Assembly (NCBI GenBank): GCA_026122225.1
Contig: JANEZZ010001492.1
Span: 2,063,001 to 2,127,000, forward strand
Origin: Heloderma charlesbogerti
Lineage: Eukaryota; Chordata; Lepidosauria; Squamata; Helodermatidae
Direction: 5' to 3'
Length of the DNA: 64,000 bases
The position numbers and the translations under genes are program-made. The notes under the pieces are model-generated. The model worked only from the letters and a program-made list of their open reading frames with translations. It ran no database searches and was not told the origin of the DNA. Positions 30,900 through 43,183 of the stretch are shown piece after piece (within the stretch, counting starts at the first letter, position 1; each line of letters opens with the position of its first letter).

Positions 30900-32694
30900 G
30901 TTCAGAGGTTTCCCACCTTACCCTCCAAACGGAGATCAACTGATTCCTAAGGCTAGAATCCCTGAGTAGGCAGCTCTCTTAAGTCTCACTCGTAGGGGCA
31001 AGCAATTAGCATCTGTAAGCGTCATTAGGTTGAATGGAAATAACACCTTGGAAAAGAGCCCTATTGTCTGCGTGTTGATTCTGGCTACCTGAGGACTTCA
31101 GAAGGCAGCAGGGGCGATATCCTGACAGTCCATATGGGGCTAAATCTTGGCTTGGCATTAGGTGCAAACTGGGCCATTGTAACATAGGATCTGGCAACCC
31201 CTAGTCTCCACCCCTGATGCCAGGTTGTAGGTTGTCTGTAACGGGATCCCTCAGGGATTGTGATATGTCATCTTCAGTCAGGACAATTCTGCTAGTATCA
31301 TGATTTTAAAGCACTGTGTACATTTGCAAAGAGGCTTTCCTCCACCATCCTCATTTTAGTTTTAGCGTTCTACTAGCACTCACCCAAATGTAGCTGTGAT
31401 ATAATTATTCCTAACTGCTGCATAAAAAGGGGTGTTTAAGGGAAGGAGAGGCATAGTATCTGGGAAAAATGATAATTTTCATCACCAAAATATTGTGGTT
31501 TCAGAGCTGGGGATGTGCAATTTCCTGACAGTAGAAGGACATCCAGGACCCCAACAACAGCTGCATGTTATTACGCGATAAAACGCATTTATGGAAAGAC
31601 CCTTTGATACTCAACCTATTAATATAAATCCAATTGAGTCTGATAAAAAAGTATCTTTTTTATTAGTGTGGAAAAGCACTATTAAAATGTGTATCAATAA
31701 GTGATCACTGAATTATTTGCAATGATTTGCTTCAGCATGTCCTACAATAGAAAAATATTTGGTGCTGTTTGCAAGTGATAATAATGTACTATACTTCTAA
31801 AATGTCCAGTGCACTACTGTTAGTTTCATGATGAGTTACTTAGTAGACATTTTCCATAGCTTATAGAGAATAAAGCCTCATTTGCTCCTCTCCCACTTTA
31901 ACATTTCCAATAATATATTTCAAACATTTGTTTTATGTGTGTTTCCGAATTAAAACGTTCTCCATAGATACATTTTTTCTTGTGTCCCTTTGGACACCTT
32001 TATCTAATATCTCCTGTGGTTACTGTGCAGAATAACCTTTGACAAGATCTGTTACTTGTATTTATTGCTGTCTACAAGGTGAAGAGGTTAGTTTCGACAA
32101 AGGGCAGTCATTAGTGACTTTTTTTCAAAAGGCTTTAGTGACTTTTGGCTCATGCATATGCCTAGAGTTCATTAAACATGTACAGTGAAATATGTCCCTG
32201 ATCGTTTCTACTATAGATGATTTAAGTCATTGGCCTTTAGATGTCATCTTTCGATACTATTCCTGTTCCTTCCCAGTTTGACTGGATTTTTGCCTTTGGA
32301 TTCAAGAGGAGTGGCCTGATCCAGCAAAGACTATATGCACATGGAAGCAGGCTGGATGCACAGAAGGGTGCTGCACGCATGGTTCATATTCTTGGCTCTC
32401 CATGTCTTGCTAGATTGGGACCACATGTGTGGCACCCAACAGTTGGCGCTGTTTCCTTTAGGCTGCGAGATAGGGAACTTAATCCAGGGCTATTTCACTC
32501 TCCCTCCGGAACAGGAGATTGACAGTGTCCTATTTGATTATAGCAATAATCTCTTTGGCTTGTGTGCATCTGCAAATCCCTCTGTTCTGCACAAGATCTT
32601 TGGATCAAGGCCATAATCTATGTGGCTGTTTGTTCTGCCTTTTTTGCCTCCACTATATGAATGACTTTGGGCCTCTTTTCAAATATACGGTCAT
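30900..32694. other. No recognised gene
   Basis: 30,900-31,230 may belong to the same unidentified element as the open frame before it. The rest is AT-rich, with no exon or repeat recognised. Confidence 0.35.
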
Positions 32695-33018
32695 ATCCGT
32701 GGCTGAACGGAGCCCCCCGCCCCACCACCCCACGGAAGCCCTGTGAAACGGAGCCTACCTGGCTGCAGCTCCGGCTCCAGCTCCGGCAGCAACTCCAGCC
32801 GCTGCCGGGCAGCTGCCATTTGTGTCCCTATGCCAGCCTGTGATAGGCTACGTATATATTTACATAGCCTATCATGGCTAAAGAGGGAACGAAAATGGCA
32901 TAGGGGCTTTCGCGGGGTGGTGGGGCAGGGGGCTCCGTTCAGCCACGGATTCCGGGGGCCCGAATTCACTGGAATTTGCCCTCCCTGGCACCCGTGGTGG
33001 AATTCTCTAACATCCCTA
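32695..33018 (+). mobile_element. Hairpin-array hAT-like element, copy 3
   Basis: One hairpin at 32,836-32,878. The flanking arms are long inverted copies: atccgtggctgaacggagcc at 32,695 against ggctccgttcagccacggat at about 32,931-32,950. The right end is intact (gaattctctaacatccctag). The left terminal part is missing. Unlike copies 1 and 4, both arms are of the same (right-arm) type. Confidence 0.75.
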
Positions 33019-33116
33019 GGTTCTGCACCCCTGCTCTGTAGGCTTCTAGGTATGCACACACAATTCCACACACTCTGTGAATCTATTTACTGGATGAATT
33101 ACCGTATATCTGGAGG

Positions 33117-33647
33117 CTTAATAGTAGGGATGTCAGAGGATTCCGCCACGGATCTCAGTGAGGCCGAATGCCAGTGCATTCGGCCCCCCAAAATCTGTGG
33201 CGGAACGAAGCCCCCTTGCCCCACCACCCCGTGAAAGGCACACAAAACAGAGCACTTACTTCGTGCTGTTCGTGCTGCTTTGCGAATGGCGGCCGCATCT
33301 GTGGCTGCCATTCGCTTCCCCATTTTTCCCATGATAGGCTACGTAAATACTTATGTAGCCTATCACGGCTAACACAGGGACGCCATTTGCATCCCTGTGG
33401 AGGCCATGATAGGCTACATAAATATTTACGTAGCCTATCACAGCAAAAAAACAGGAACGCAAATGGCGGCCGCCGTAGCCGCCACCATTTGCATCCGCAG
33501 GCTCTGCACGCCTGTGAATGCACCCGGCCGGCGGCTCTGTGGAGTTGCCGCAGAGCAGAGCTGGCTGGGTTAGGATTTCGGGGGGAGGTGCGGAGCGCCT
33601 CCCCCGCACCGCGAATCACCCCTTCGAAAAGGTAAGTGACTTAATAG
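33117..33647 (-). mobile_element. Hairpin-array hAT-like element, copy 4, with 8-bp duplication
   Basis: The element runs 33,125-33,639, starting TAGGGATGTCAGAGGATTCC, in reverse orientation to copy 1. Hairpins lie at 33,328-33,369 and 33,403-33,444. It is flanked by cttaatag at 33,117-33,124 and again at 33,640-33,647. The last ~16 bp (expected ttcgtacatcccta) are absent, and ggtaagtga runs straight into the duplication. Confidence 0.82.
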
Positions 33648-33720
33648 AGGTTCAGAACTATTAAAGCAGTTTAAAAAGAAATAATGTATGTTAAGAACAC
33701 TGATCGTTGTATAACACTCT

Positions 33721-33947
33721 GGCTAGATCTACACTACCACTTTATAGTGGTACTGAAGTGCACTGACAACTGTTGGGGCACATTACACGTTCAATATACT
33801 GCTTCTGCAGTGTTCTTTCCTGCTTTTTATTCCACGTTATCCAAAATACCGCAACAGATGTCATTCTACAAGGTACAAATGCGCAAAAGGGATATAGCAT
33901 TCCCATGGTGGGCTCATAACAATATGACACAAAGTGTAGATCTGGCC
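33721..33947. mobile_element. Palindromic MITE with GGCYAGATCTACACT ends
   Basis: Starts ggctagatctacactaccac and ends caaagtgtagatctggcc, an inverted pair. The interior shares tattccacgttatccaaaat and acagatgtcatt blocks (in antisense) with 10,597-10,828. No open frame is of interest. Confidence 0.72.
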
Positions 33948-35199
33948 TCAGTCAGATTTCGTATCGCTCGCTCTACCACAAATGATGCATTATGAATGGA
34001 ACTGCAGTATTTACAATTTAAAGATGCATATTCTTATGTTCCCTTTCCAGCAGGTTCCCAAGACATACAGCCCCTAAGAATTTACATGTAGGAGTATCCT
34101 GGCGTATTCTCATGCACCAAGGGTTGCTATTGCATTTTCCTTGTAGTGTATTGTTGCTTGGGGCACTTCATGTTAATACATTACCTGACAAATACATTTG
34201 TTTTATTGGTGCTTTTCTTGATGGGTTAGGGATAGGTTGAGAACTCATGTAATTATTGGGCTGCAATTCTTTATTTGTGGTTACCTTGCAAATCTTGTTC
34301 AGCTTGGCATAACACTTTTCCAGAAAATGCAAAATAATAACGATGAATTTTCAGTTATCACAACTATGCCAGGGTGAAATGAATGGTACTTGTACAACAG
34401 ACTGCTTTGACCATACTTTGGTTTAATGGCAACCCTGGCATTAAGAATATAAGAAAGGTCCTCTTAGCCAAGCAATTTCTCTACCAAAAGACAGTCCAAT
34501 GCCCCTTGCAATCTAACAAGCAGGGCATGATGGACATAGCAATCGTCTGTTGTATATTCTTACCATCTGGCAATTGCAGATATACTGCCTTTGGACATGA
34601 AGTTTCCATTCTTAGCTATTATGCCTGATGGCCACTGGTATCCTGAGACCGCCAAGCCCCACATTCGTTATTGGAAGTGTCAATGCACAACCAAGAATGT
34701 GGGAAGTATCCTGGAGAAATGCACAAGTCATTCGTATGATGTCCATAGAAATCTGGTGGTGGAGTCCATCAGGGACTAGGATTGCCAGCTTTATTGTTGT
34801 CATGGTAAGGTGTAGAAATGTGGTGTTCAGGAAGGACAAGCTGCTCTGGGGATGTAGATCAGGCAGTATCAGAGACCAGATCATTAGCAGAGTGAGGCAG
34901 CCGCTTCAGGCAGTTGGCCTTGAAAGGGCAGCAAATGGTTATTTATTTATTTTATTATTATTGTACCTTCACCAGGGAGGGGAGAAGGATTTTCTGTCTC
35001 AGGTGCCAAAATAACTTGGCCAGCCTTGGGGACTATGCGCCTTGACCTGTGGGATGTGTATGGGTGATCTGTCACAGGCCGCAAAGTGTTTTGGGCTGGT
35101 CCTGGTTCAGACCAAAGACTGAAAGAGGAATAAAGGTGTATTACTTCTTAGGTTACTGTTATCTCCTGGTTCAGTGACTTGGTACTCACTTTCTTGTAA
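33948..35199. other. No recognised gene
   Basis: A gtgaggcagccgcttcaggc block near 34,892-34,911 resembles a common lizard repeat, followed by a (TTTA)n run near 34,940. Nothing else was recognised. Confidence 0.35.
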
Positions 35200-35515
35200 C
35201 AGGAAGTTGACCATGTGACATCTCCTCACTGGCTTCCTGTTTGGTCCTGAATCCAGCACAAACTTTTCATCCTTCAAAGCCCTCCATGTCAATTCCTTCT
35301 CTTATTTCACTGCTCTTACAGCCCTGTCCACAGCCTTCACTGCTCCAACTCCACAACCCACAACCATTTGAAGGTCTCCTGTTCCCTCATATAACTCCAC
35401 CCTTTCTCCCTTGCTCTCCCTTATGCCTTGAACTGGCTCCTTAGAACACATGCATGGTGCCACCTCTCTCACTACCTTTGCATCCCTACTAAAAACCAAC
35501 CTTTTCTTGTGATTC
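35200..35515 (+). mobile_element. L2-clade LINE, decayed C-terminal coding fragment
   Basis: Contains ctcactggcttcctgtttgg and then acttttcatccttcaaagcc, matching the L2 'HWLPV...FKAL' region. It ends with tactaaaaaccaaccttttc, matching the '...LLKTHLF' end. Frames are broken. Confidence 0.5.
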
Positions 35516-36769
35516 CTCATTCGTAAGATGGCAGTCAGAATCGAATAACGAGACTCCAAGGTCATGGTTCTTGTGTGCCTGCACTGGTGTGCAGTAATGG
35601 ATGGTGGAGGAGAGATGATTGGTGGAGATAAGGTAGCTCATCATAGTTAGTGGCTGTTTACTGAACAGCAGTTGCCCATTGCTAAAAATGTTCTCGCCTT
35701 TGTTTTTCCACTTTTTTAAGTTGGGAGAGGAATCTGGGGGACAGAGGTGCTTTGTTGTATCAGGTCAGGTTGCTGTGGATTAAAGACTGAACAGGAGACT
35801 GAGTAAGAAGAGGGGATTTTTTTTTAATGAGGCCAGAGGGGAAAAAGTGGATTTTGGGGAACAAATAATTTTGAGGGAGGCAGAGAGGAAAAATTACTGG
35901 GGATTCAGGAGGAATATGAATTTTAGGATATGGAAATGATCTGGAAATGAAATACTATTATTAACTTATAAAACACCTAAAAGATAAGAGTCCCTGCCTG
36001 CAGCTTCACAATCTTAGACATAAAAGGAAAAAGCTACTGGGAGGGAAAAGGAAAGCAAGTGTTGGAGTAGCTGTTCCTTCACTATAGAATGGAGCCAGGC
36101 TGGCCTCCCCCTTGCTGTGGCGTTTTTACTGTGAGGCAGTGTGCAGCTCCCCGTGGCCCTTGGTCTTCTGGCTGGTGGCAGAGGCCAGAGTGTGCCTCCC
36201 TTCGGCTCTGGAGCTCAAAGGTAACTGTCAGTCAGAGTTGCGTGGTCTTTCTGGCAGGGGGAGGTAAGCCACTGGTATAATCTCCTGGTTTTGCTGCCTG
36301 TTTAAACCTCAGACTACATTACATCGTTTCATTTCTAATAATTTAGGTAAAAATTATCTTTCCCCAAGCTGCTTTTTTCTCATCCTAATATCTCCCCTCC
36401 CCCTGCCCTGCCCCCAGAGTGAAAAAACAGCTTGGGAGAGGGATTGTTTTTAATGAAGAATAATTAGAGTGGAAAGAGCTTTGGGGACGGAGAGCCTGAG
36501 CTGAAAAATGACCAGAAGAGAACGGTACATGTCCCCATATCTTCCATATCTCTTTTCCCTTGTGAGTGAAAAAGGGCTTTGTTTATTTTTAGCTGAAAAA
36601 TGAGCAGAGGGGAAAGGGCTAAACAGTCAGTCTGCGTCCACCTTTCCTCCACTCTGACTCACAGCGTGCCAAAGGGGAAAAAATGGAATTCCATGTAATG
36701 TGTAATTTGACCCTAGGACTTCAAAAACAGCATTCATCTAGCATAGGTGTGGGTGACACATATCCCACA
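35516..36769. other. No recognised gene
   Basis: Includes a GC-richer part at 36,080-36,280 and AG-rich stretches. No exon or known repeat was recognised. Confidence 0.35.
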
Positions 36770-36985
36770 GACCACTGTCCTCTGGTGCCATCCCACTATT
36801 GAAATTTGGTGGCATGGTGGGAAAAAAAGCCCTGAAGGTTTGCTGCCTAAATTCAGTAGCAAATTGCCACGGAGGCTTAGCTTGTTTTCAAGCTAAATGT
36901 GGCCTTTTTAACCCTCCATAGCGATTTGCTGCCAAATGTCAGGGGATTTTGCTGCCATGCCACCAAATTTCAGCGACGCAGCAGC
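36770..36985. mobile_element. Foldback MITE (gaaatttggtggcatgg arms)
   Basis: gaaatttggtggcatggtgg at about 36,801 pairs with ctgccatgccaccaaatttc at about 36,951-36,970. The arms converge on a central hairpin, ttagcttgttttcaagctaa, at about 36,877-36,896. No target duplication was found. Confidence 0.62.
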
Positions 36986-37964
36986 ACCAGGAGTGGTGAT
37001 GGTGGCCTGGTGGGTAGAAAGTTGCCCCTGGACCCTTGAAGTTGCCTCCCTCTGGTCTAGCACCTGGGAAGTTATCATACATATTTTGGTGGGTTGTGTT
37101 TTGCTTGGTGGATCAGGCTGTGTGGGCCTGGTAAGCTCCAGCCCCAAAATATGCTACATTATGATTACAATGCACTTGTAAAGACTCAGTCATGTTGGTG
37201 GTACCATACGAAACGCCACATGACAGAAAAGGACATGAGGAACAGACCAGGTCTCATACACACAAGCCCGCTTTTTATGTTATATGCAACAAGTGATAAG
37301 CAGAGATAGTTTTCTTTTTGCTCTGAACACCTATTGCATGGTAGATGCGAGTCTGACAGTGTGAAATATTTTCTACAAGTAGTTGGTCCAGTAGATATAA
37401 TCTCACTTACCTTATATCTGCTAGTGAGAGTTTGCACACATTTCATAATTGGCCTCAGACTAGACAGAAACCTCCTTCGTTGTGGCTAAGCTATGGTTTA
37501 AAAACAAAATGCCTACTTATATCATGTCTGATGGCACTCAGCTGTGCGTCAAACCTTTAATCTGTCATCGGAAAAAAAAATCACATGTGTGAACCTCAAA
37601 ACCTTTTATTATAGGAGGAAGGTTTTGAAGCTCTAAATACAGTGAACACAAAGACCAGAGCCATTATAATAAAGGTCAGGGAAATGTAAATGCTGTGCAA
37701 TGGGGAATTCTGTTGGTGAATGTGGAGCCTATGCTCTGTTTAAAGATAGTGAGCTTTTGAGTTTCACAGAGCTGTTCTGCAGACAAATTGAAAACCAGAA
37801 TAAGAAAGAAGAGGGAATAGAAAAGTGATCTGACAAGGAAAATACAAAACCAATTGGTTGCTATTATTTTTCCAGACAAATCTCTGTTGGCATAAAAATA
37901 CAAATGCTTTTTGAATCAAATTGCTGCCTGACAGAGCATTCTATGTAGCCTGAAAGTTTTGTTA
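36986..37964. other. No recognised gene
   Basis: AT-rich; no exon or repeat was recognised. Confidence 0.35.
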
Positions 37965-38205
37965 CAAGATATGGTGATGGCTATTAACTTAGATGGCTTT
38001 CAAAGGGTATTAAACAGATTCATGCATTGGGTATCAGTGGTAAGTTCTGAGTACTAGATACGGGGATAAATGTCAAAGAATGGATATCACCATTATGCCC
38101 TCTTTGTGTGTTTCCCAGCCTGGCACCACTGCTGAAGTCATATTGCCAGACTAGATGAACCTTTTGTCTGATCCAGGAAGGTGATTTTTACATTTTTCTT
38201 ATATA
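37965..38205 (+). mobile_element. CR1-clade LINE, 3' end fragment
   Basis: Reads gatatggtgatggctattaa, cttagatggctttcaaaggg, then ccagactagatgaacctttt and gtctgatccaggaagg, in the same order as the CR1 copies at 29,736 and 57,238. Heavily decayed. Confidence 0.7.
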
Positions 38206-38723
38206 TTTTTTTAAAACTGTGTATGTGTGATCTTGGTGTTTTATTTTGAGGAGCTTAAGTGAGATCCAAATGCCCACTTACTATGGAGTAAGACCCATTG
38301 AACTTGGGATGTCTGAGCTCCAAATGAGATGGATATCTGTATCTTTTCACCCACAGGTGGAAAAGCAGCTGGAGGAAGGTAATTTTGAGTGGGAAAGGGT
38401 TGCAGGGGAAAGGGTTAAGCAGTACTTCCCCCCACTTTTCCTCTGCTTAAACACTTAGCCTCCAGAGGTGGCTGCTTCTTTAAGTCAAGAGAAAGGTGGT
38501 ATGCAACTGTGTGTCACATTTAGTTTGAACCTGAGTAAAACATGCATGGGATTATTTTGTACGGCTTGCAGTGCTCAGCACAATTACGGGAAAAGAAGCC
38601 CAACTAAATATGGTTCTTCTGGGTCTACATGTTTAGGATTAGGTTGCATCTGACATAAATTACAACTCTGAAATTGTGCCTATATCTGTCATTTTGCTCA
38701 TATCTTGCACATGTATACTGCTG
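38206..38723. other. No recognised gene
   Basis: A fragment of the AGGATTGCAGC MITE interior may lie near 38,260-38,310 (cacttactatggagtaagac). Otherwise nothing was recognised. Confidence 0.35.
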
Positions 38724-38806
38724 TCCAGTGTAATCCTGTACATGTTTACCAAGAAGGAAGTCCTGCTGTGTCCAATGGATCTCACTCCCATGTAAGTGTG
38801 CATAGC
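38724..38806. mobile_element. AGGATTGCAGC-family MITE
   Basis: Reads ccagtgtaatcctgtacatg, agaaggaagtcctgctgtgt, ctcactcccatgtaagtgtg. The outer right end is eroded. Confidence 0.5.
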
Positions 38807-41740
38807 CACATTGAGAGAAAGAAACCATATTTGTTTGGGGAAGAAAACCATATTTGTGCCAAAGAAGTGAAAATCATCATAATTTTGATGAGGGGTGGAA
38901 TTCTACCTAAAGAAGAGGGTAAGCCCTTGTAGCTGATATGATATAATGTTCTTCCCTCAGCAATAATCAAGTTGCTTGCTTGCCTACTCTTCATCACAGT
39001 GAATGGACCTCCAATTCAGAAATTTATTGTTTTTTGTTAAGCTAATACATGTAAAATGTTAAATACGGTGATTCTAAGATAATAATAACTAGGTAGGCTG
39101 AGATCACTCTTTAAAATAACTAGGTAGTCTGGCACTGCCGCCCACCCCAGCCCCCCAATTCTGCCCCTGGTTTTGATAGACAGTTGTCGAGATGTCATTG
39201 TTTCCATCAGAAATGTAAAGTTTATCCTAGTTGTATGAATCTGATTTAAATAATGCACATTTTAAAACTATTTATTTTAATTTTGGGATAAAGTTCATAA
39301 ACCCTATAAAAGTCTCCTTTGACTCATGATTAATTCACATAATGAAACAAACTGTTTCAAAGTTGCAAATTTGATGCTTACCCTAAATAAATGTCCAAGT
39401 AAATATAAAAATGCATGCAAGATCCAAATTCTTCATTGCAAAATAGTTTTGTTTTCCAGAACATTTTTTTTACATTTTAAAGCTAACTTTAGGTACAGCT
39501 TGTACCCTCTAAAATGTTTATAATTTAGTAGTATTAATTACTGTATATTTAGGTAAATGCACAGGTTAACACTGATACTCAAGAATTAAATATTCAGCTT
39601 TACGTTTATCTGACATTGAGATAATAATCCAGCTTCTTTCTGCTGTGCTGGGAGGAAGAGCTTAATTTGTCTGTAACATTATATTTACAAAGGCTTGAAA
39701 AAACAAACAAAAGCCATATGAAAGAAATTAAGCAATGCTAATTAAAGTTGGATTTGTATTGGCATATGTGCATGCAGGTCTGGTGTCACCACCCAGAATC
39801 GTTGGGCAGTTGCCAGGACCCCGTCACCTGGTAGGGCCCACTGTGGCTGATGTCTGCTCTAGAAGTAGCCCCATCCATCCACTAATTCCCCTGGTCTGGG
39901 CTTAGTGATGGGCAGCTGTGAACCACCCACCAGAGTGATGTTGCAGTGGGACATGTGGGAAATTCAAAATGGCAGGTGGCTCGAACCCGCTACAACCTGT
40001 CACCACTGCCAGTAAGCCTGCTGGGGGCCGAAATGGAGGGCCCTTCATACCTGGAACTGGCCCAGCATTTATGGTACCAGGCATATGACTATCCATGTAG
40101 GTGTGTGCTACTAGCCATGCAGGCATGTGCAACTAGGTTGGCAGAAGTGGACATCCATGCACCCTTCTCTTCACAGCAGTCCCCTGAAATTGCTACACAA
40201 AGGGATGGGGTAACTGCTGACTGGGGTGGGTTGCGGTGGGGGGATTCCTGAAAATTGGCAGACGCACCTTTCACGAGTGGAGCCCTTCTATCAATGGAAG
40301 GCAGATCCTGGATCCATCCAACCCATCCAACTTCTAGTACTCACCACTTCCAGCCCTCATGCCTCTTCCATGTAAAAAAGGCAAAACACTCAAGTCATTT
40401 TTTTTCAACAACTCTCAAACTAGCAAATTAAAGCAAGAGCAAGTATGTCAACGGGACTCCCCTCTGAACACAGAGCTAGGAGGTTAGCTTGTGCTGCATT
40501 CTTCTAAGTTTATCTTCGCTTCTAGAGAAAAAAATATGCGTTTGATATTTCACGCTGCAGGCTGAGTTTTTCTTGGAAATGGTCTCCTTCTGAATTGCAT
40601 TCCCCACCTTAAGTGTTACAGATTTGTTATACTGAATTATCGCCAAATCTCTTTTATATTCATGAAAATATTTTTCAAACTCAGTGCTACTATGTCAAAC
40701 AAAGTAAATACACTTTTGAAAGTGAGCACAATTTCCAGTTTCCCTCAACATGTCATCTACCACCACTTTGGCTGATGTAGATCTGTGTGTTGGTATTCAG
40801 CTTCCTAATCAATTTGCTGCCACTCAGTAACGCTTGTCACCTATTTACCTGAATAACACAGAATTAATTATGTGGGCTCTTGAGACATGATAAGCCCTAA
40901 AATCCACATCCATCATCTTTGTTGTACAGGCTTCCTAAGACTGATTGCAGTTTAAATGTGTCTTTCGTCTGGTATTTTTTGACGTCTTTTCTAAACGTAC
41001 CTCTGATCTTCTGCTCCACCTTCACACAAACTCGATTGTCTTTCAGTTTCACTGACAGGTTTGTTTGAAAGCTCAGGAAACCTAGCAGAGTCCAGCCTCC
41101 AAGGGAACACTTTATCAGCACTTTCTTTTTCTCATAGCATAATTGCTTTGGGATTTGAAGAGTCAGAGCCTTTGCCTGTACAGTCTCATGAAGCTGACAA
41201 TATTTAGCAGTAAATTGGAACAAAACTTTAAAATGCTTTTTTAAAAAACAAAAAAATAAATGGGCACAGCAGCCCATTTATTCAGCACAAAGGAGCTCTA
41301 TATAAATTCCAAAAGTGATCGGTTATGGGTGTTAAAAACAAGAACTGCTTTTAAAAAAGAAAAGAAAATGCTACCCAGCCATGATATTTCTGTGCACACG
41401 TTTGCCATTAGAGGTTGCTGTCACCCTGTGCTTCTCTAAGTCGCTGGGCATGCCTGGCAGTGAAATCAACCTCTAGAAAGGCGTGAGAAGTACGAATGAA
41501 CCAGACTCGTGCTTATCCGCTCTAGAGCTTTGACATCTGAGTTGGAGAAACGACCCCAGTAGCTTTCTGTAACTGACTGAGACCTTTTAAAATAGATTGT
41601 CCTATTCCCCCTGTTCCCACAATGCCCAAGTGGGATTTGAATTTAAAATGCCCATTCAAAAATATAATCTCTTTTTAAAATCTCTTGTTTAATGCACAGC
41701 CCACTGCATTAAAAACAAATGGGTTTCTTTTATTTATTTA
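38807..41740. other. Mostly non-repetitive AT-rich sequence
   Basis: No repeat or gene was recognised, apart from GC-richer unknown sequence at about 39,780-40,260. The stretch 40,490-40,890 is repeat-free. A 126-codon minus-strand frame at 40,897-41,277 has no recognisable domain. Confidence 0.35.
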
Positions 41741-42110
41741 TGGGCACTTCTAAACCGCATACATCTACAGATTTCAAAGTGGCATTCGCAAATAATAAAA
41801 ACATTAAAAGATATAAAAAACAATACATAGACTATATCATATCTACATATTCCTAAGATGATAAGTTGAACTACCCAGGGAAGGGTGGCATAAACAGATG
41901 CATCATTAACATGTGCCTAACAATAAAAAGTATTGGCGCATGTCTGATATCAGAGGGAAGATTATTCCACATAGCGGCTGCCACGACGCTAAAGGTCCTG
42001 CTCTGAACAACTGTGGAGCAGACCTCAGGAGTATGTGGCAGGTGGAGAACCTCACCAGTTGACCTCAAGGATCAAATAGGGAAGAAAGAGGTCTTTCAGG
42101 TAGCCAGATC
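41741..42110 (-). mobile_element. L2-clade LINE, 3' end
   Basis: On the minus strand a short frame at 42,068-41,871 reads TFSVVAAAMWNNLPSDIR, the conserved L2 'AFSVxAPxLWNxLP' motif. A 3' UTR ending in (AAATA)n follows. 5'-truncated. Confidence 0.78.
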
Positions 42111-42210
42111 TACCAGATTTAATTTAGGAAATATAGCTACTTCCTTCCTTCTATAAATTATATATAGCATAATATTAGAATATTTGAGATAAATATGAAA
42201 ATGTAAGTCT

Positions 42211-42300
42211 AAGGCTGCAATCTTATATACACCTGACTGGGAGTAAGCCCAGTTGTACTCAGCAGGTCTTACTTTTGGACAGACAAGTATAAAACTGCAT
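42211..42300. mobile_element. AGGATTGCAGC-family MITE
   Basis: Starts aaggctgcaatcttatatac and includes gggagtaagcccagttgtac and caggtcttacttttggac. It ends tataaaactgcattg, a mutated right end. Confidence 0.55.
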
Positions 42301-43183
42301 TGTTAATTTTCAGCTAATAAAGCCTTCTGCACTTTCCATCCTGCATACGTTAGGTGCTGCCTCCGTCCATAGGTACTGCCTCTGTAAGACCTGCCTCCAC
42401 GAGTCCTTAAATCCACCAAAAACAACTTCTTAATCTTTCCATGTTTTTACATTCCATATTTACATCACATTTAATTGACAAAGTTATGCAGCAAGGCATT
42501 CTTAGCATCCATCCAAACAGCCAGTTTTGTAACTTACCACATAGGCAATGGTTGCTGTGAAATCAGGCTGTACTGCATGATGAGCTGGAAGGTGTGGGTT
42601 GGATCCATAGAAAAGGATACCATTCCTTCCACTTGTGGATGGAGTCTTTATTTGTGTAGAAGGATACCTTCCATGAGCAGAAAGGCACTTTCAGATCCAG
42701 CACTTTCCTTTGGATCCAATGTAACAACATGTTTTATTAGATTTATTAGTAATAATAATCTATGGTCACAGCCGTTGTCTTTTACTGATTATACAGCATC
42801 TTTAGTTTAATCCAGGTGCTTAATAAATAATCAAAGAAGCCATATACCCGTACCTCTCAGCTTAGCTTTTAGGGAAGATTACTGTCAGTTACCACTACTA
42901 TTACAGCTACTATTCATATTCTATTGCTACTAATATTAATAGTAGTAACAGGAATATAATGTAAGCGCCAGTGTCTATTCTATAGTGTGGTGGTTTTATG
43001 TCAACTCTACTGACCCAGGCCTCTGCTGGCAAGAATTAAATGTATAAGCTATATTTAATATCTACTTGATGTATAATATCTACTTGAAAGTGAATACCAT
43101 TATTTCAATGGTATTTCCTTCCAAGAAAGTATGTTTTGGAGCATAGCCTTTAGCTGAAATTATAAGCATACATTCTAGTACGT
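42301..43183. other. No recognised gene
   Basis: AT-rich; no exon or repeat was recognised. Confidence 0.35.

Noticed and set aside
40897..41277. 126-codon minus-strand frame
   Set aside because: AT-rich, ends in low-complexity A runs, no domain and no flanking splice signals of note. A chance frame is the simpler reading.
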